The notes beneath the pieces are model-generated. The model had not been told where the DNA came from and made no database searches. It saw only the letters and a list, made by a program, of their open reading frames with translations. A program made the position numbers and the translations under genes. Below are positions 52,801 to 61,460 of a DNA stretch of 64,000 nucleotides, one piece after another. This stretch comes from Roseburia sp. (GTDB lineage: Bacteria; Bacillota; Clostridia; Lachnospirales; Lachnospiraceae), in NCBI GenBank assembly GCA_017549185.1, contig JAFYVJ010000039.1:1-64000 (forward strand), read 5' to 3'. Positions within the stretch are counted from its first letter, which is position 1, and each line of letters begins with the position of its first letter.

Positions 52801-53015
52801 GCTGTACTTCCTTTCAAGACATCTGTAAGCTCATCTCTATCCTCTAACGCAGGATTCAAATAAGTAGAATCCTTGATTAATACGGACTGATTATCCGAAT
52901 ACTTTGACTTTGCAACCTTAGCTTTTTCTGCAAAAAGTCCATTACTCCCTTTGCCATCTACGTTCGTATTCTGTTGTAACATTTCTAAAATGTTATTCTG
53001 CTGTTCGATACGCAT
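49866..53015 (-). CDS. DUF6240-like giant protein with FliK-like C-terminus
   Basis: A 1,049-residue, mostly helical, soluble protein without signal peptide. It has an N-terminal polar segment (MRIEQQNNILEMLQQNTNVD), a long body with repeated motifs of the kind ADLTLKNLLTAVRSANKQ, DAVLKMKAADKEVQRAFKNL and YDIPNSVQNILAMEAMM, and a C-terminal strand-rich domain (SVPVLVGDEVTNVTLKIVRG; GMVDILLESQLSGKIAATFQ) that resembles the FliK hook-length-control C-domain. I recall DUF6240 proteins beside flagellar genes in Lachnospiraceae. A hook-length or filament-cap regulatory role is inference. It is about 5 kb from flagellin. Confidence 0.65.
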   Translation of the reverse strand: MRIEQQNNILEMLQQNTNVDGKGSNGLFAEKAKVAKSKYSDNQSVLIKDSTYLNPALEDRDELTDVLKGSTALDATDRKNQMAVLSHTTSEEDFAKMQEEGFSLNETTGNTIVTVTDKIKLQIAKGGGDVSCFGDDLSKAQLEELTGSTALAQHLEQKLKASDLPATGENVAACELAYKQAESVGPLTDGSIKYLLDNQLAPTIENFYKAAHVGGGCYTTSGNDVNIKSMQTQIMGIIKGAGIEVNEQAVSDSKWLIANGIALTTDNLSYLSDLRNYNGELAEEELTDAIMTALMEGKAPTDALLLSGYDYFSRAKDAFSVINNATDADIRFIVDNGLELTIKNLKSAAGDYEASQDTNPKQKDDYAVVDREMRLLTAHRQLEEARLVMTVEANYSLLKRGMSIDTKPLVELVEALKKEESQYYASLLESQGMEVTEEKVSVFAETQEKLSAIKSVPAYVLGMSQAEVDNIKGVYVNGMALKAAMEKANQSYEPLMTAPRSDLGDSYSKAFQNVDDILRDLDLGLTEANRRAVRILAYNQLEITADAVLKMKAADKEVQRAFKNLTPRVVMEMLHKGENPLDMDFGMLNKRAEMLKQELNSDDTERFSEFLWKMEQNKAITEEERSSFIGVYRLLHQVEQTDGAAIGAVLNQGADLTLKNLLTAVRSANKQKKMDITVDDSFGEKEKSNGYTNSITDQIMAGYQNNCVSEAKEALTPGRLVTLEKQGTNWMEMTPEQLAEVLQQVDAEDTGVLQEYAREQLNGFRQCANTSAEVYQMLEQYDIPNSVQNILAMEAMMSDRNQLFKQILGDRNQQDNDSLVEDGILPQEEIASIKQQLIEDFGKAVTEPKEMAEAQEALGKLAENVMKTMIESDEVTYIDIKEAKLLRAQLSIQKKMSQKETYSVPVLVGDEVTNVTLKIVRGVEKRGMVDILLESQLSGKIAATFQAKEKGISGMIATDNPDTKDDMLKRLDQFAKALQGEDIESADIKVAYITDLDLNHFSNTPVSKDSADVAGKTEASADTDAYQIQTTRLYGLAEAFIRVVKEIYK

Positions 53016-53049
53016 ATAAGATCTCCTATTTATAATTCATAAAGAAAAA

Positions 53050-53083
53050 AGGCACATCTTCTCGACATGTCGAAAAAATGTGC
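53050..53083 (-). terminator. Intrinsic terminator of glgB
   Basis: GGCACAT (53050-53056) pairs with ATGTGCC (53077-53083), with an inner TCGACATGTCGA palindrome. On the minus strand the stem is followed by TTTTTTC. It separates glgB from the DUF6240-like gene. Confidence 0.85.
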
Positions 53084-53132
53084 CATTCTTTCGCTGGTAT
53101 ATATATCGGTCTATCCAGCATTTTTATTAACT

Positions 53133-55028
53133 TTAGAATTTAAAAACAGCTACTCCATATGGTGCCAACGGATACTCAAATGAGAATTCCTTACCATCAC
53201 ATTCACTCTTTTCTGCCTTGTAACTGGTTGGTTTATCTGCACCTGTACCACCAAACTCTTTTGCATTGCTATCTAAGATGAGCTTATAAGTTTTCTTTTT
53301 CGGAACACCCACACGGTAATCTACACGTTCCATAGGTGTGAAGTTACATACAAATAAAAGATTATTCTTACCGTCTTTGCTCTTTCTTACAAAACTAAAG
53401 ATACTTCTATCACAATCGTTTGCATTAATCCACTCAAAGCCTTCCCAACTGTGATCTAATTCATACATAGCCGGATTCTTTTGATAAATATTCAACAATG
53501 CTTTCATCCAGTTCTGGATATGCTGATGTTCCGGATTCTCAAGCAAGTACCAATCTAATTCTCTTTCCTCACTCCATTCCTGTAACTGTGCAAATTCCTG
53601 ACCCATAAATAAAAGTTTCTTACCTGGATGTCCCATCATATAAGCATAAGCTACCATAAGATTTCTAAACTTATCAATTCCAAGCCCCGGCATCTTATTT
53701 AACAATGAACATTTCAAATGTACAACTTCGTCATGAGATAATACTAAAATATATTTCTCATATTCGTTATAGCTCATTGCAAACGTCATCTTATTGTGGT
53801 TATTTTTACGGAAATATGGATCTAACTTCATGTAAGTTAAGAAATCATGCATCCATCCCATATTCCACTTATACGTAAAGTTCAAACCATCTTCCTCTAC
53901 ACTACCGGTTACCTTTGGCCATGCTGTAGACTCCTCTGCAATCATAAGTGCACCTTTATTTCTACCGGTAATTAATGTATTAATATGCTTAAAGAACTCA
54001 ATTGCTTCTAAATTCTCATTTCCACCATACTTATTCGCAACCCACTGTCCATCTTGCTTACCATAATCCAAATAAAGCATAGAAGCAACCGCGTCTACAC
54101 GTAAACCATCAATGTGATAATGCTCAATCCACATCAACGCACTACCGATTAAGAAGTTCTTTACTTCTGTCTTAGCATAGTCAAAAATCTTAGTACCCCA
54201 ATCCGGATGTTCGCCTTTTCTAGTATCAGCATACTCATAAAGACATGTTCCATCAAACTCAGCTAAGCCGTGTGCATCTCTTGGAAAATGTGCCGGCACC
54301 CAGTCTAAAATAACACCGATTTTATTTTTGTGACACTCATTGATAAAGTGTGCAAATTCTTTTGGTGTTCCATAACGTGACGTTGGTGCATAATAGCCTG
54401 TCACCTGATAGCCCCATGAACCATCAAATGGATATTCAGAAATACCCATTAACTCAATATGTGTATAACCCATTTCTTTTACATATGGGATTAAAGACTT
54501 CTCTAATTCTTTATAACTATAGAAACCATCATCCTCTCTGCCTGGATGACGTCTCCAAGAACCCGGATGTACTTCATAAATCGCCATTGGACGCTCGAAC
54601 GGATCAACCTCTGCACGTTCTTCTAGCCATTTTTTATCTGACCACTTAAAATTATAAATGTCTGCAACACGAGAAGCATTTCCCGGACGAAGTTCTGAAA
54701 AGTTTGCATATGGGTCTGCTTTATAAAGACGTTTACCATCTTTTGTTTCGATCAAGTACTTGTACAATTCTCCTTCTTCCAATCCCGGAATAAACAACTC
54801 ATAAATTCCCATGGATTCAGGCTCTAATCGTTTCATTTCATCCGCTGTTTCATTCCAATCATTGAAGCTACCGATTACCCATACTCTACTAGCATTTGGT
54901 GCCCACAAATCAAAACATACGCCTTTGAAACCATCCTGCACACAGATGTGTGCTCCCAACTTCTTATAAATGTCATAGTGTGTTCCCTGCCCGAACAAAT
55001 AACGGTCAAGTTCTGTAAAGTTTGCCAT
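53133..55028 (-). CDS. glgB: 1,4-alpha-glucan branching enzyme
   Basis: A 631-residue GH13 enzyme making alpha-1,6 branches in glycogen. The N-terminal CBM48 domain (GVCFDLWAPNASRVWVIGSF) is followed by the catalytic barrel, with the nucleophile Asp in HIDGLRVDAVASMLYLDYG, the acid Glu in KGALMIAEESTAWPKVTG and the stabilising Asp in ILVLSHDEVVHLKCSLLN, then a C-terminal beta domain. The length is normal. No other glycogen gene is nearby in the window. Confidence 0.96.
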   Translation of the reverse strand: MANFTELDRYLFGQGTHYDIYKKLGAHICVQDGFKGVCFDLWAPNASRVWVIGSFNDWNETADEMKRLEPESMGIYELFIPGLEEGELYKYLIETKDGKRLYKADPYANFSELRPGNASRVADIYNFKWSDKKWLEERAEVDPFERPMAIYEVHPGSWRRHPGREDDGFYSYKELEKSLIPYVKEMGYTHIELMGISEYPFDGSWGYQVTGYYAPTSRYGTPKEFAHFINECHKNKIGVILDWVPAHFPRDAHGLAEFDGTCLYEYADTRKGEHPDWGTKIFDYAKTEVKNFLIGSALMWIEHYHIDGLRVDAVASMLYLDYGKQDGQWVANKYGGNENLEAIEFFKHINTLITGRNKGALMIAEESTAWPKVTGSVEEDGLNFTYKWNMGWMHDFLTYMKLDPYFRKNNHNKMTFAMSYNEYEKYILVLSHDEVVHLKCSLLNKMPGLGIDKFRNLMVAYAYMMGHPGKKLLFMGQEFAQLQEWSEERELDWYLLENPEHQHIQNWMKALLNIYQKNPAMYELDHSWEGFEWINANDCDRSIFSFVRKSKDGKNNLLFVCNFTPMERVDYRVGVPKKKTYKLILDSNAKEFGGTGADKPTSYKAEKSECDGKEFSFEYPLAPYGVAVFKF

Positions 55029-55063
55029 TGTATGTAACCCCTTTCGTTTAAATCGTTATATCC

Positions 55064-57541
55064 TTAAATATTAAAATCCTTTTCATGTAAAATAACGTAA
55101 TCATCCTCGTCAAAACGTGACGACATAAGAATACTAAATGCTTTTCTAAAAGTACCGCTTTCTACATGTGCAATTGCATCATCTACAATTTCCTTTACTT
55201 CTGCTATCGTAGTTTCTTTATCCAGCTTCTGAATATTACTGATACAATTATATAATGCCAGCACTCCCATCTCATCAATGCAATAACCATTCTCTCTCGC
55301 ATATGCTTTTCCGAAATTCACTAGTTCGTCACTTGTAAAAACCGGAATAATAATTCTTTCCGTAAACATCGATGCAAATACTTCATCACGTATTAAAGCC
55401 TTTTCGATACCCTGTTTAACATCTTCAATGATAACTAATGTACCCAGTGTATCATCTGCTAAAAGAGTTCCTAACTTCACTAAAGAATCCTTACTTAATT
55501 CGCCAACACCTTCAATAATTAGACAGCCCCCTGCAATCTTTGTGTACAGCTTTCCGATATCTTTTTTATTCAAAACATCTGCTTCTACTTTACCAATCTT
55601 ACCATTTGGCTTTCCTGTCAGTTTCTGCAATGCCTTGATAAAATTCGTAGCAAAAACAGTTTTCCCTGTCCCAGAACCGCCTTGCACAATCAGATTCCCT
55701 GTCCTTGCACTTTGACCGCTTTCCAATCGGCTTGCAATTCCGCTTAATGCCAAACAAATCTGCTCTTCCATGCCTTTAACAGAAGTAAAATACGAAAACA
55801 TCTCTCTCTGCTCCTCAGTAAAGGATGCTATCTTAACTGTCATGTTTAAATCCGGCGGTAGTTCTATCTCCGGAAGCACTTCTACCTCCGGTGTTTCTGC
55901 ATCAAATGTTTCTTGTGCAACTTCTTCCTGTACCATAGCAGCCAGCCCCGATGCCATTCCGACAAGAAGTTCTTCCTCCACCTCTTCTACGGATACACTT
56001 ACTGCAAACTCCTCCTGCAATGACACTTCTGGTACTATAATCTCTTCCAAAACCTCTTCTGTTGCTACTTCAGGAATCTCTTCGGAAACAGCCTCTGTAA
56101 CTTCTTCTAAAAATTCTTCCGAAAGATCGTTATCTTCCATTTCCTCGATGATAGACGCTTCTAATTCCTGTGTCGCAATCTGTTCCTGTGCCACTGCTAA
56201 TTGTTCATCTATCTGTGCATTCTCTGTACTTAAGCGATCAATTTCCTTTTGCAACAACTGATTCATATTTGCAACCATCTGCGCAGTATGATCATCTTCT
56301 AGCTCCGCTCCAGAGAGATACTGTTCTTTTAACAATTCCTGTGGCGTAATTCCCGCATCTAATTTAGGAATCACATCTACCAAACGTTCCATTATATCTC
56401 CGGCCTCTTGTAAGGCTCTAGCTTTCGCTGATTCTAACTTCCTCTGTTCTGCCTCCTGTAATGCTACTGCCGCTGCATATCTAGTCTTTTCCCACTCAGC
56501 CAAAACTTCCTCGATGGTCATCTGTCCGTGAATCTGTGGCTCGTAAACGCCACAATCCGGAACCAAAATCTGCATCTGTCCATCATATTCTTCGTTTAAC
56601 AATTCCTGAAAGTTTAACCTTAGTGAATCATCAATTTCCTGATCCGTAATAATATGTATCTCTTCTTTATCTCTCTCTTTTTCAACCGGAATCTGCAAAT
56701 ATGGAATCTCTTCCACCATTTTCTTAATGGCGTCCATATGATCTTCCACAGTTTCTTTCTCTGTAGCATCCATAATCTTCTGCATACTCTCCTGAAGAGC
56801 CTCCTGCAGATTCTGTGTATTAAAACGCTCTGGGGACATCTTTATTTGTGGAATCTGAACTACACTTTCCACAATCTCTCCGGACTCTAATATATCATCC
56901 GGACACACTTCAATAATTCCCTCGTTCTTCTGTCTAAACTGTCTATACTTTTCCTCCTGCAAAGGTGTAAGTGGCTGATATAGCATCTTTAATTCCAACG
57001 CTTTCTCCACATATACCCCTTGTCCGAAATAAAGAATCAAATCATTGCAAATCTCAACACACTGCTCCGCCATTCCTGCCTGATGATACAAGTATGCTAA
57101 TTCATAACCCCATTCTTCTGAAAACTCCTGCTCCTTCAGCTCTTCTAAATTAGCAATCAGAATCTTATAATCCGCTCCTTGTGCCTTATTTATCTCATAT
57201 TTTAAAACATATTTGAGATTATCATGTGGAGCGATTGCCTCAAACTCTTTATAATATTCCTTGGCCTCATCATACTCAGCCATCTTAATTGCAACACAAG
57301 TCAGACGATAAATAATCATTCTACCAATCGGTGAACGATCATATGCCATTAAAAGAATATCTCTACTCTCCTCATAACGCCCTACCTGTTCATATATTTC
57401 TCCAGCTCTAACCAATGCTGTTACATTTTTTATCTTACGCCAGTTGATAGTATCTGCAATCGTTGCTGCTGTCAAATAATCACCTTCAGCAACCAAAGCT
57501 TTCATCTGATCTAGCTTTAAATTGTATTCGTATTTATCCAA
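55064..57541 (-). CDS. Large TPR protein with C-terminal AAA-type P-loop domain
   Basis: An 825-residue protein. Residues 1-200 are tetratricopeptide-like repeats (ALVRAGEIYEQVGRYEESRD; EYDEAKEYYKEFEAIAPHDN). Residues 200-580 are a long acidic, Glu/Val/Ser-rich low-complexity and coiled-coil region. Residues about 590-820 form a P-loop domain with Walker A NLIVQGGSGTGKTVFATNF and a Walker B-like GCLIIEGVGELSKDSL, similar to CbbX/SpoVK-like AAA proteins. There is no signal peptide. I do not recognise a named family. The layout suggests a cytoplasmic remodelling ATPase with protein-binding repeats. Confidence 0.65.
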   Translation of the reverse strand: MDKYEYNLKLDQMKALVAEGDYLTAATIADTINWRKIKNVTALVRAGEIYEQVGRYEESRDILLMAYDRSPIGRMIIYRLTCVAIKMAEYDEAKEYYKEFEAIAPHDNLKYVLKYEINKAQGADYKILIANLEELKEQEFSEEWGYELAYLYHQAGMAEQCVEICNDLILYFGQGVYVEKALELKMLYQPLTPLQEEKYRQFRQKNEGIIEVCPDDILESGEIVESVVQIPQIKMSPERFNTQNLQEALQESMQKIMDATEKETVEDHMDAIKKMVEEIPYLQIPVEKERDKEEIHIITDQEIDDSLRLNFQELLNEEYDGQMQILVPDCGVYEPQIHGQMTIEEVLAEWEKTRYAAAVALQEAEQRKLESAKARALQEAGDIMERLVDVIPKLDAGITPQELLKEQYLSGAELEDDHTAQMVANMNQLLQKEIDRLSTENAQIDEQLAVAQEQIATQELEASIIEEMEDNDLSEEFLEEVTEAVSEEIPEVATEEVLEEIIVPEVSLQEEFAVSVSVEEVEEELLVGMASGLAAMVQEEVAQETFDAETPEVEVLPEIELPPDLNMTVKIASFTEEQREMFSYFTSVKGMEEQICLALSGIASRLESGQSARTGNLIVQGGSGTGKTVFATNFIKALQKLTGKPNGKIGKVEADVLNKKDIGKLYTKIAGGCLIIEGVGELSKDSLVKLGTLLADDTLGTLVIIEDVKQGIEKALIRDEVFASMFTERIIIPVFTSDELVNFGKAYARENGYCIDEMGVLALYNCISNIQKLDKETTIAEVKEIVDDAIAHVESGTFRKAFSILMSSRFDEDDYVILHEKDFNI

Positions 57542-57629
57542 TTTTCCACCTCAAACCCTGGAATTTGTCACTTTTGTTCTACCCTTTAGTTTAACATACC
57601 CTCTGATAGATGTCAAAAATTACATGCTC

Positions 57630-58973
57630 TTACGACGCACTTTCCCCTTGTTTTTTCCTTGATTTACCATAAATTGGTTCGTTTGTGTATTTGTCAATTT
57701 CCCTCAGCTTAATATAGTCTTTCGTATCCACTGGAATTCCACGTTTTTTTAACATATACCCTAGGATACGACTCGCAATATGAAGTATCACTGCAGTCAG
57801 TGGCACACCCAGTACCATTCCCGGGAATCCCCATAATCCACCAAAAAATGTCGTTGAAAACACAATCCAAAACGCCGAAATACCCGTCGTATTACCCAAA
57901 ATCTTTGGTCCGATAATATTTCCATCGATCTGTTGCAAAATAAGAATAAAAACTAAAAAATACAGACTCTTCATCGGATCCTGTAACAATATAATAAAAA
58001 ACGATGGTATCGCTCCGATAAATGGACCAAAAAACGGAATAACATTGGTTACGCCTACAATTACAGACACCAACATAGTATATGGCATCTTCATAATAGA
58101 CAGTACGATATATGCCAAAATACCAATAATTAATGAATCTAGTAATTTACCAGAAATAAATCCACCAAATAATTCATGACTCTTACGAACCGTATCGATA
58201 ATAACATTTGCATGAGCTGGTTTAAAAAAGGCATACACCATCTTTTTAGCCTGTCCCGAAAAAGTATCTTTCGATGTAAGCACATATACAGATACCACAA
58301 CTCCAATAAAGATATTCAAAACCAGCCTTACTCCGGCAACAGCTCCGCTCATAATGGATGCAATATAATTCTCTAATTCCGGAAGAAGCGTCTCTTTCAG
58401 CCAAGTCTGGAACCATGCTGATACATTCACAATTACATCATTAAGAAATACCTCTAATTCACTTCCGTCCTCCACCACTTCATTCAACCATGCCAAAAGA
58501 TTATTCACTGCATCTGGAAAACTGCGTATCATACTCATAATACTATCTGTAATTGTCGGCAGAATAGATGCTATCAGTATAATAATGCTTATTGCAAAAA
58601 ACAACCATGCCCCTGCAATTCCTATTATACGGCTTAAACTCTTTAGCCGTTTCTCATTTTTTATATATTTATTCAGTACCTTTGTTGCGCGAATTTCAAC
58701 AAATACCATAATCGGATTCAACAGATACGCCAACACAATACCAATTATAATCGGTTGCAAAATAGTAAAAATCTGGTCTCTATACGCAGTAAGCTCCTGA
58801 TTCCGCAACAGGAAAAAGAAAAACAGTGAACAGCAACAAAATGTTAAAAAAGCAGCCACCGATACCGTTATCACTTGATTACGCTTCTGCCCCTGTCTCT
58901 TCACTTCTTCCTCTTTTTTCTCATGTAAAAATTGTTCTGTTTTTTTTTCCTCACTCACAGTGATTCCTCCCAT
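57630..58973 (-). CDS. AI-2E family membrane protein
   Basis: A 447-residue polytopic protein of the AI-2E/PerM transporter family, with a charged cytoplasmic N-terminus, about eight hydrophobic helices and conserved segments IIIGIVLAYLLNPIMVFVE, FIGVVVSVYVLTSKDTFSGQ and GVTNVIPFFGPFIGAIPSFF near the C-terminal half. Members were linked to autoinducer-2 export or Na+/H+ exchange; substrate here is unknown. A start at MGGIT (58973) or the nearby GTG (VSEEKKTEQ) is possible. Its C-terminus is basic. Confidence 0.85.
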   Translation of the reverse strand: MGGITVSEEKKTEQFLHEKKEEEVKRQGQKRNQVITVSVAAFLTFCCCSLFFFFLLRNQELTAYRDQIFTILQPIIIGIVLAYLLNPIMVFVEIRATKVLNKYIKNEKRLKSLSRIIGIAGAWLFFAISIIILIASILPTITDSIMSMIRSFPDAVNNLLAWLNEVVEDGSELEVFLNDVIVNVSAWFQTWLKETLLPELENYIASIMSGAVAGVRLVLNIFIGVVVSVYVLTSKDTFSGQAKKMVYAFFKPAHANVIIDTVRKSHELFGGFISGKLLDSLIIGILAYIVLSIMKMPYTMLVSVIVGVTNVIPFFGPFIGAIPSFFIILLQDPMKSLYFLVFILILQQIDGNIIGPKILGNTTGISAFWIVFSTTFFGGLWGFPGMVLGVPLTAVILHIASRILGYMLKKRGIPVDTKDYIKLREIDKYTNEPIYGKSRKKQGESAS

Positions 58974-59018
58974 AAAAGCCTATAGTATCATTGTACACGG
59001 AAGTTTTGAATTTGCAAA

Positions 59019-59060
59019 GAGACCAAAGCAAAATATTTTTAATACTTCTGCTATGGTCTC
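59019..59060 (-). terminator. Terminator of the hydratase gene
   Basis: GAGACCATAGCA pairs with TGCTTTGGTCTC (one mismatch) around an AT-rich loop. On the minus strand TTTGC follows. It lies 15 nt past the hydratase stop. Confidence 0.65.
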
Positions 59061-59074
59061 CTCTTTCATAATAT

Positions 59075-61360
59075 TTAACCTTTATAATAGTTAATTAAAC
59101 ATCCTTTTAAAATAATCTCTCTCTCATCATCTGTCAAAGCGTCAATATGCAAATTAAATTCCTTTAATGTACCATCCTTTACCACATATGCCTTCATGTC
59201 AGACTGATTCTCTTCTATCGCTTTGCGAATGCCCGGAATAAAGAGATAATCCAAATTCTCAAATGGTAATTCACCATCTGGAATAATAAATGGAAGCATA
59301 CCCCAGTTAATAAGATTCGAACGATAACGCTTTGTAGCATATTCATTTGCAATATTCGCCCAACCACCAAGCACCTTCTGACAAGATGCTGCCTGTTCAC
59401 GTGCCGAACCATCTCCTGGTTTCACTGCAAAAATTGTACTACCAAATCCTATGTTTCCTTCACCAACTTCTGCAAACTGCGTATGAATTGTTGCCATAAC
59501 ATCTTTCAACTCTTCTACCACTTCTAATGGACAAGTTCCTTCTTCTACTGCTTTCTGTGCTTTCTGGATCTCTTTTGCACGACCTACGTACTGTGGATCC
59601 TTTCTGGAAAGAGCAAATTCTGCCAATCCCAATGGATTCGAACGGAAAGATGATGTCTCACCGGATGGAATTAACTCATCTGTTGTTGTAACCGGATCAT
59701 GGATTTCAGATACTACTTTTAATACCATATTTTCAGGTAATGCACTCATAGCCGGCCAGTCTTTGATATTTGGTCCGAACTGAATTTCTACGCTTGGATC
59801 TGCAACACCTTTGCTGTCAAACACACGGTTTGCATAGATTCTACCATCAAAGAAATACTCCGGATTGGTATAATTTACATCCATGTCTGTCGCAGCCGTC
59901 AAATAGCCCCTATTCGCAGCTGTAGCTGCAATAGAACGTGCATCCATAAGTGCAACAGAAGCAACCTGACCTTTCTGTACCTTAGAGCCTTCACGATTAG
60001 GGAAATTTCTCGTAGAGTGACGGATAGAAAATGCATTATTTGCAGGTGTATCTCCTGCACCAAAGCACGGTCCACAGAATGCAGTCTTCACAATTGCACC
60101 TGTCTCCATCAAAGTGGCTACTGAACCATTTTTCACAAGTTCCATATAAACCGGTGTACTTGCCGGATATACACTTAATGTGAACTCATCTGGTCCGATG
60201 CTTGCACCCTTTAATATATCTGCTGCTGCACAAATATTTTCATAGCCACCACCTGCACAACCTGCAATGATACCCTGATCTACATACAATCTGCCATTTC
60301 TAACTTTGCTCTTCAAATCCAAATCTACAGCACCATCAAAGCTTACCTGTGCACGTTTCTCGCAGTCATCTAAAATATCCATTAAATTAGCGTTTAACTC
60401 TTCAATTGTATAAGTATTGCTTGGATGGAACGGCATAGCAATCATTGGCTTAATCTGGCTTAAGTCAATCTCAATCATACCATCATAATATACAACCGCA
60501 CCCGGATTTAACTCTTTATAAGCTGCCGGTCTGCCATGAATAGCATAGAAGTCTGCAACCTTTGCATCTGTTCTCCAAATAGACGATAAACAAGTTGTTT
60601 CTGTGGTCATAACGTCGATACCGATACGGAAGTCTACACTTAAGTTTGACACACCCGGTCCCACAAATTCCATTACTTTATTCTTTACATAACCTTTGTC
60701 AAATACCTCACCGATAATTGCAAGTGCTACGTCTTGAGGTCCTACACCAATTGCAGGTGTACCTGTTAAGTACACACCCACCACGCCCGGCATATCGATA
60801 TCATATGTCTTATTCAATAACTGTTTTACAAGTTCCGGTCCGCCTTCACCCACTGCCATCGTACCGAGTGCACCATAACGTGTATGCGAATCAGAACCTA
60901 AAATCATTGCTCCACCTTCTGCCAACATTTCTCTGGCAAACTGGTGAATAACCGCCTGATGCGGTGGCACATACACACCACCATATTTTTTCGCACAAGT
61001 CAAACCAAACATGTGGTCATCTTCATTAATTGTTCCACCAACTGCACACAAACTGTTATGACAGTTTGTTAATACATATGGCATAGGAAATTTCTCTAAC
61101 CCTGATGCTCTAGCTGTCTGAATGATTCCTACAAATGTAATATCATGAGAAGTCAACTTATCAAAACGCACCTGAAGCTTGTCCATATTTCCCGACGTAT
61201 TATGTTTCTGTAAAATACCATATGCAATTGTCTCTTTCTTTGCATCTTCTTTTGCAACTGCACACCCACTTAATTTTTGTACCTGTGCTTCTGCTTCCGG
61301 TGAATCGGCAACAAGCTCTGTTCCATTTACCAGATAAGCACCACCATTATATAATTTCAT
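59075..61360 (-). CDS. Aconitase-superfamily hydratase
   Basis: A 761-residue protein of the aconitase family, long single-chain type, annotated in related genomes simply as hydratase. It begins [20 protein letters not shown]. Cluster-ligand and substrate motifs are [40 protein letters not shown] and [16 protein letters not shown], and the C-terminal swivel domain has [20 protein letters not shown]. Only two clustered Cys (CGPC) plus a distant one are evident. The substrate is not certain to be citrate; it could be a homologue acting on another hydroxy-acid. The ATG at 61360 follows AGGAGG; the upstream ATG at 61375 is rejected. Confidence 0.87.
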   Translation of the reverse strand: MKLYNGGAYLVNGTELVADSPEAEAQVQKLSGCAVAKEDAKKETIAYGILQKHNTSGNMDKLQVRFDKLTSHDITFVGIIQTARASGLEKFPMPYVLTNCHNSLCAVGGTINEDDHMFGLTCAKKYGGVYVPPHQAVIHQFAREMLAEGGAMILGSDSHTRYGALGTMAVGEGGPELVKQLLNKTYDIDMPGVVGVYLTGTPAIGVGPQDVALAIIGEVFDKGYVKNKVMEFVGPGVSNLSVDFRIGIDVMTTETTCLSSIWRTDAKVADFYAIHGRPAAYKELNPGAVVYYDGMIEIDLSQIKPMIAMPFHPSNTYTIEELNANLMDILDDCEKRAQVSFDGAVDLDLKSKVRNGRLYVDQGIIAGCAGGGYENICAAADILKGASIGPDEFTLSVYPASTPVYMELVKNGSVATLMETGAIVKTAFCGPCFGAGDTPANNAFSIRHSTRNFPNREGSKVQKGQVASVALMDARSIAATAANRGYLTAATDMDVNYTNPEYFFDGRIYANRVFDSKGVADPSVEIQFGPNIKDWPAMSALPENMVLKVVSEIHDPVTTTDELIPSGETSSFRSNPLGLAEFALSRKDPQYVGRAKEIQKAQKAVEEGTCPLEVVEELKDVMATIHTQFAEVGEGNIGFGSTIFAVKPGDGSAREQAASCQKVLGGWANIANEYATKRYRSNLINWGMLPFIIPDGELPFENLDYLFIPGIRKAIEENQSDMKAYVVKDGTLKEFNLHIDALTDDEREIILKGCLINYYKG

Positions 61361-61460
61361 AATTCCTCCTGTCATATCACTTTCTACTTTTCAATATAAA
61401 ACTTGTTTCGATTATATAATTCTCTGGCATAAAAAGCAAGCACTTTTCCACTTTAGTACA

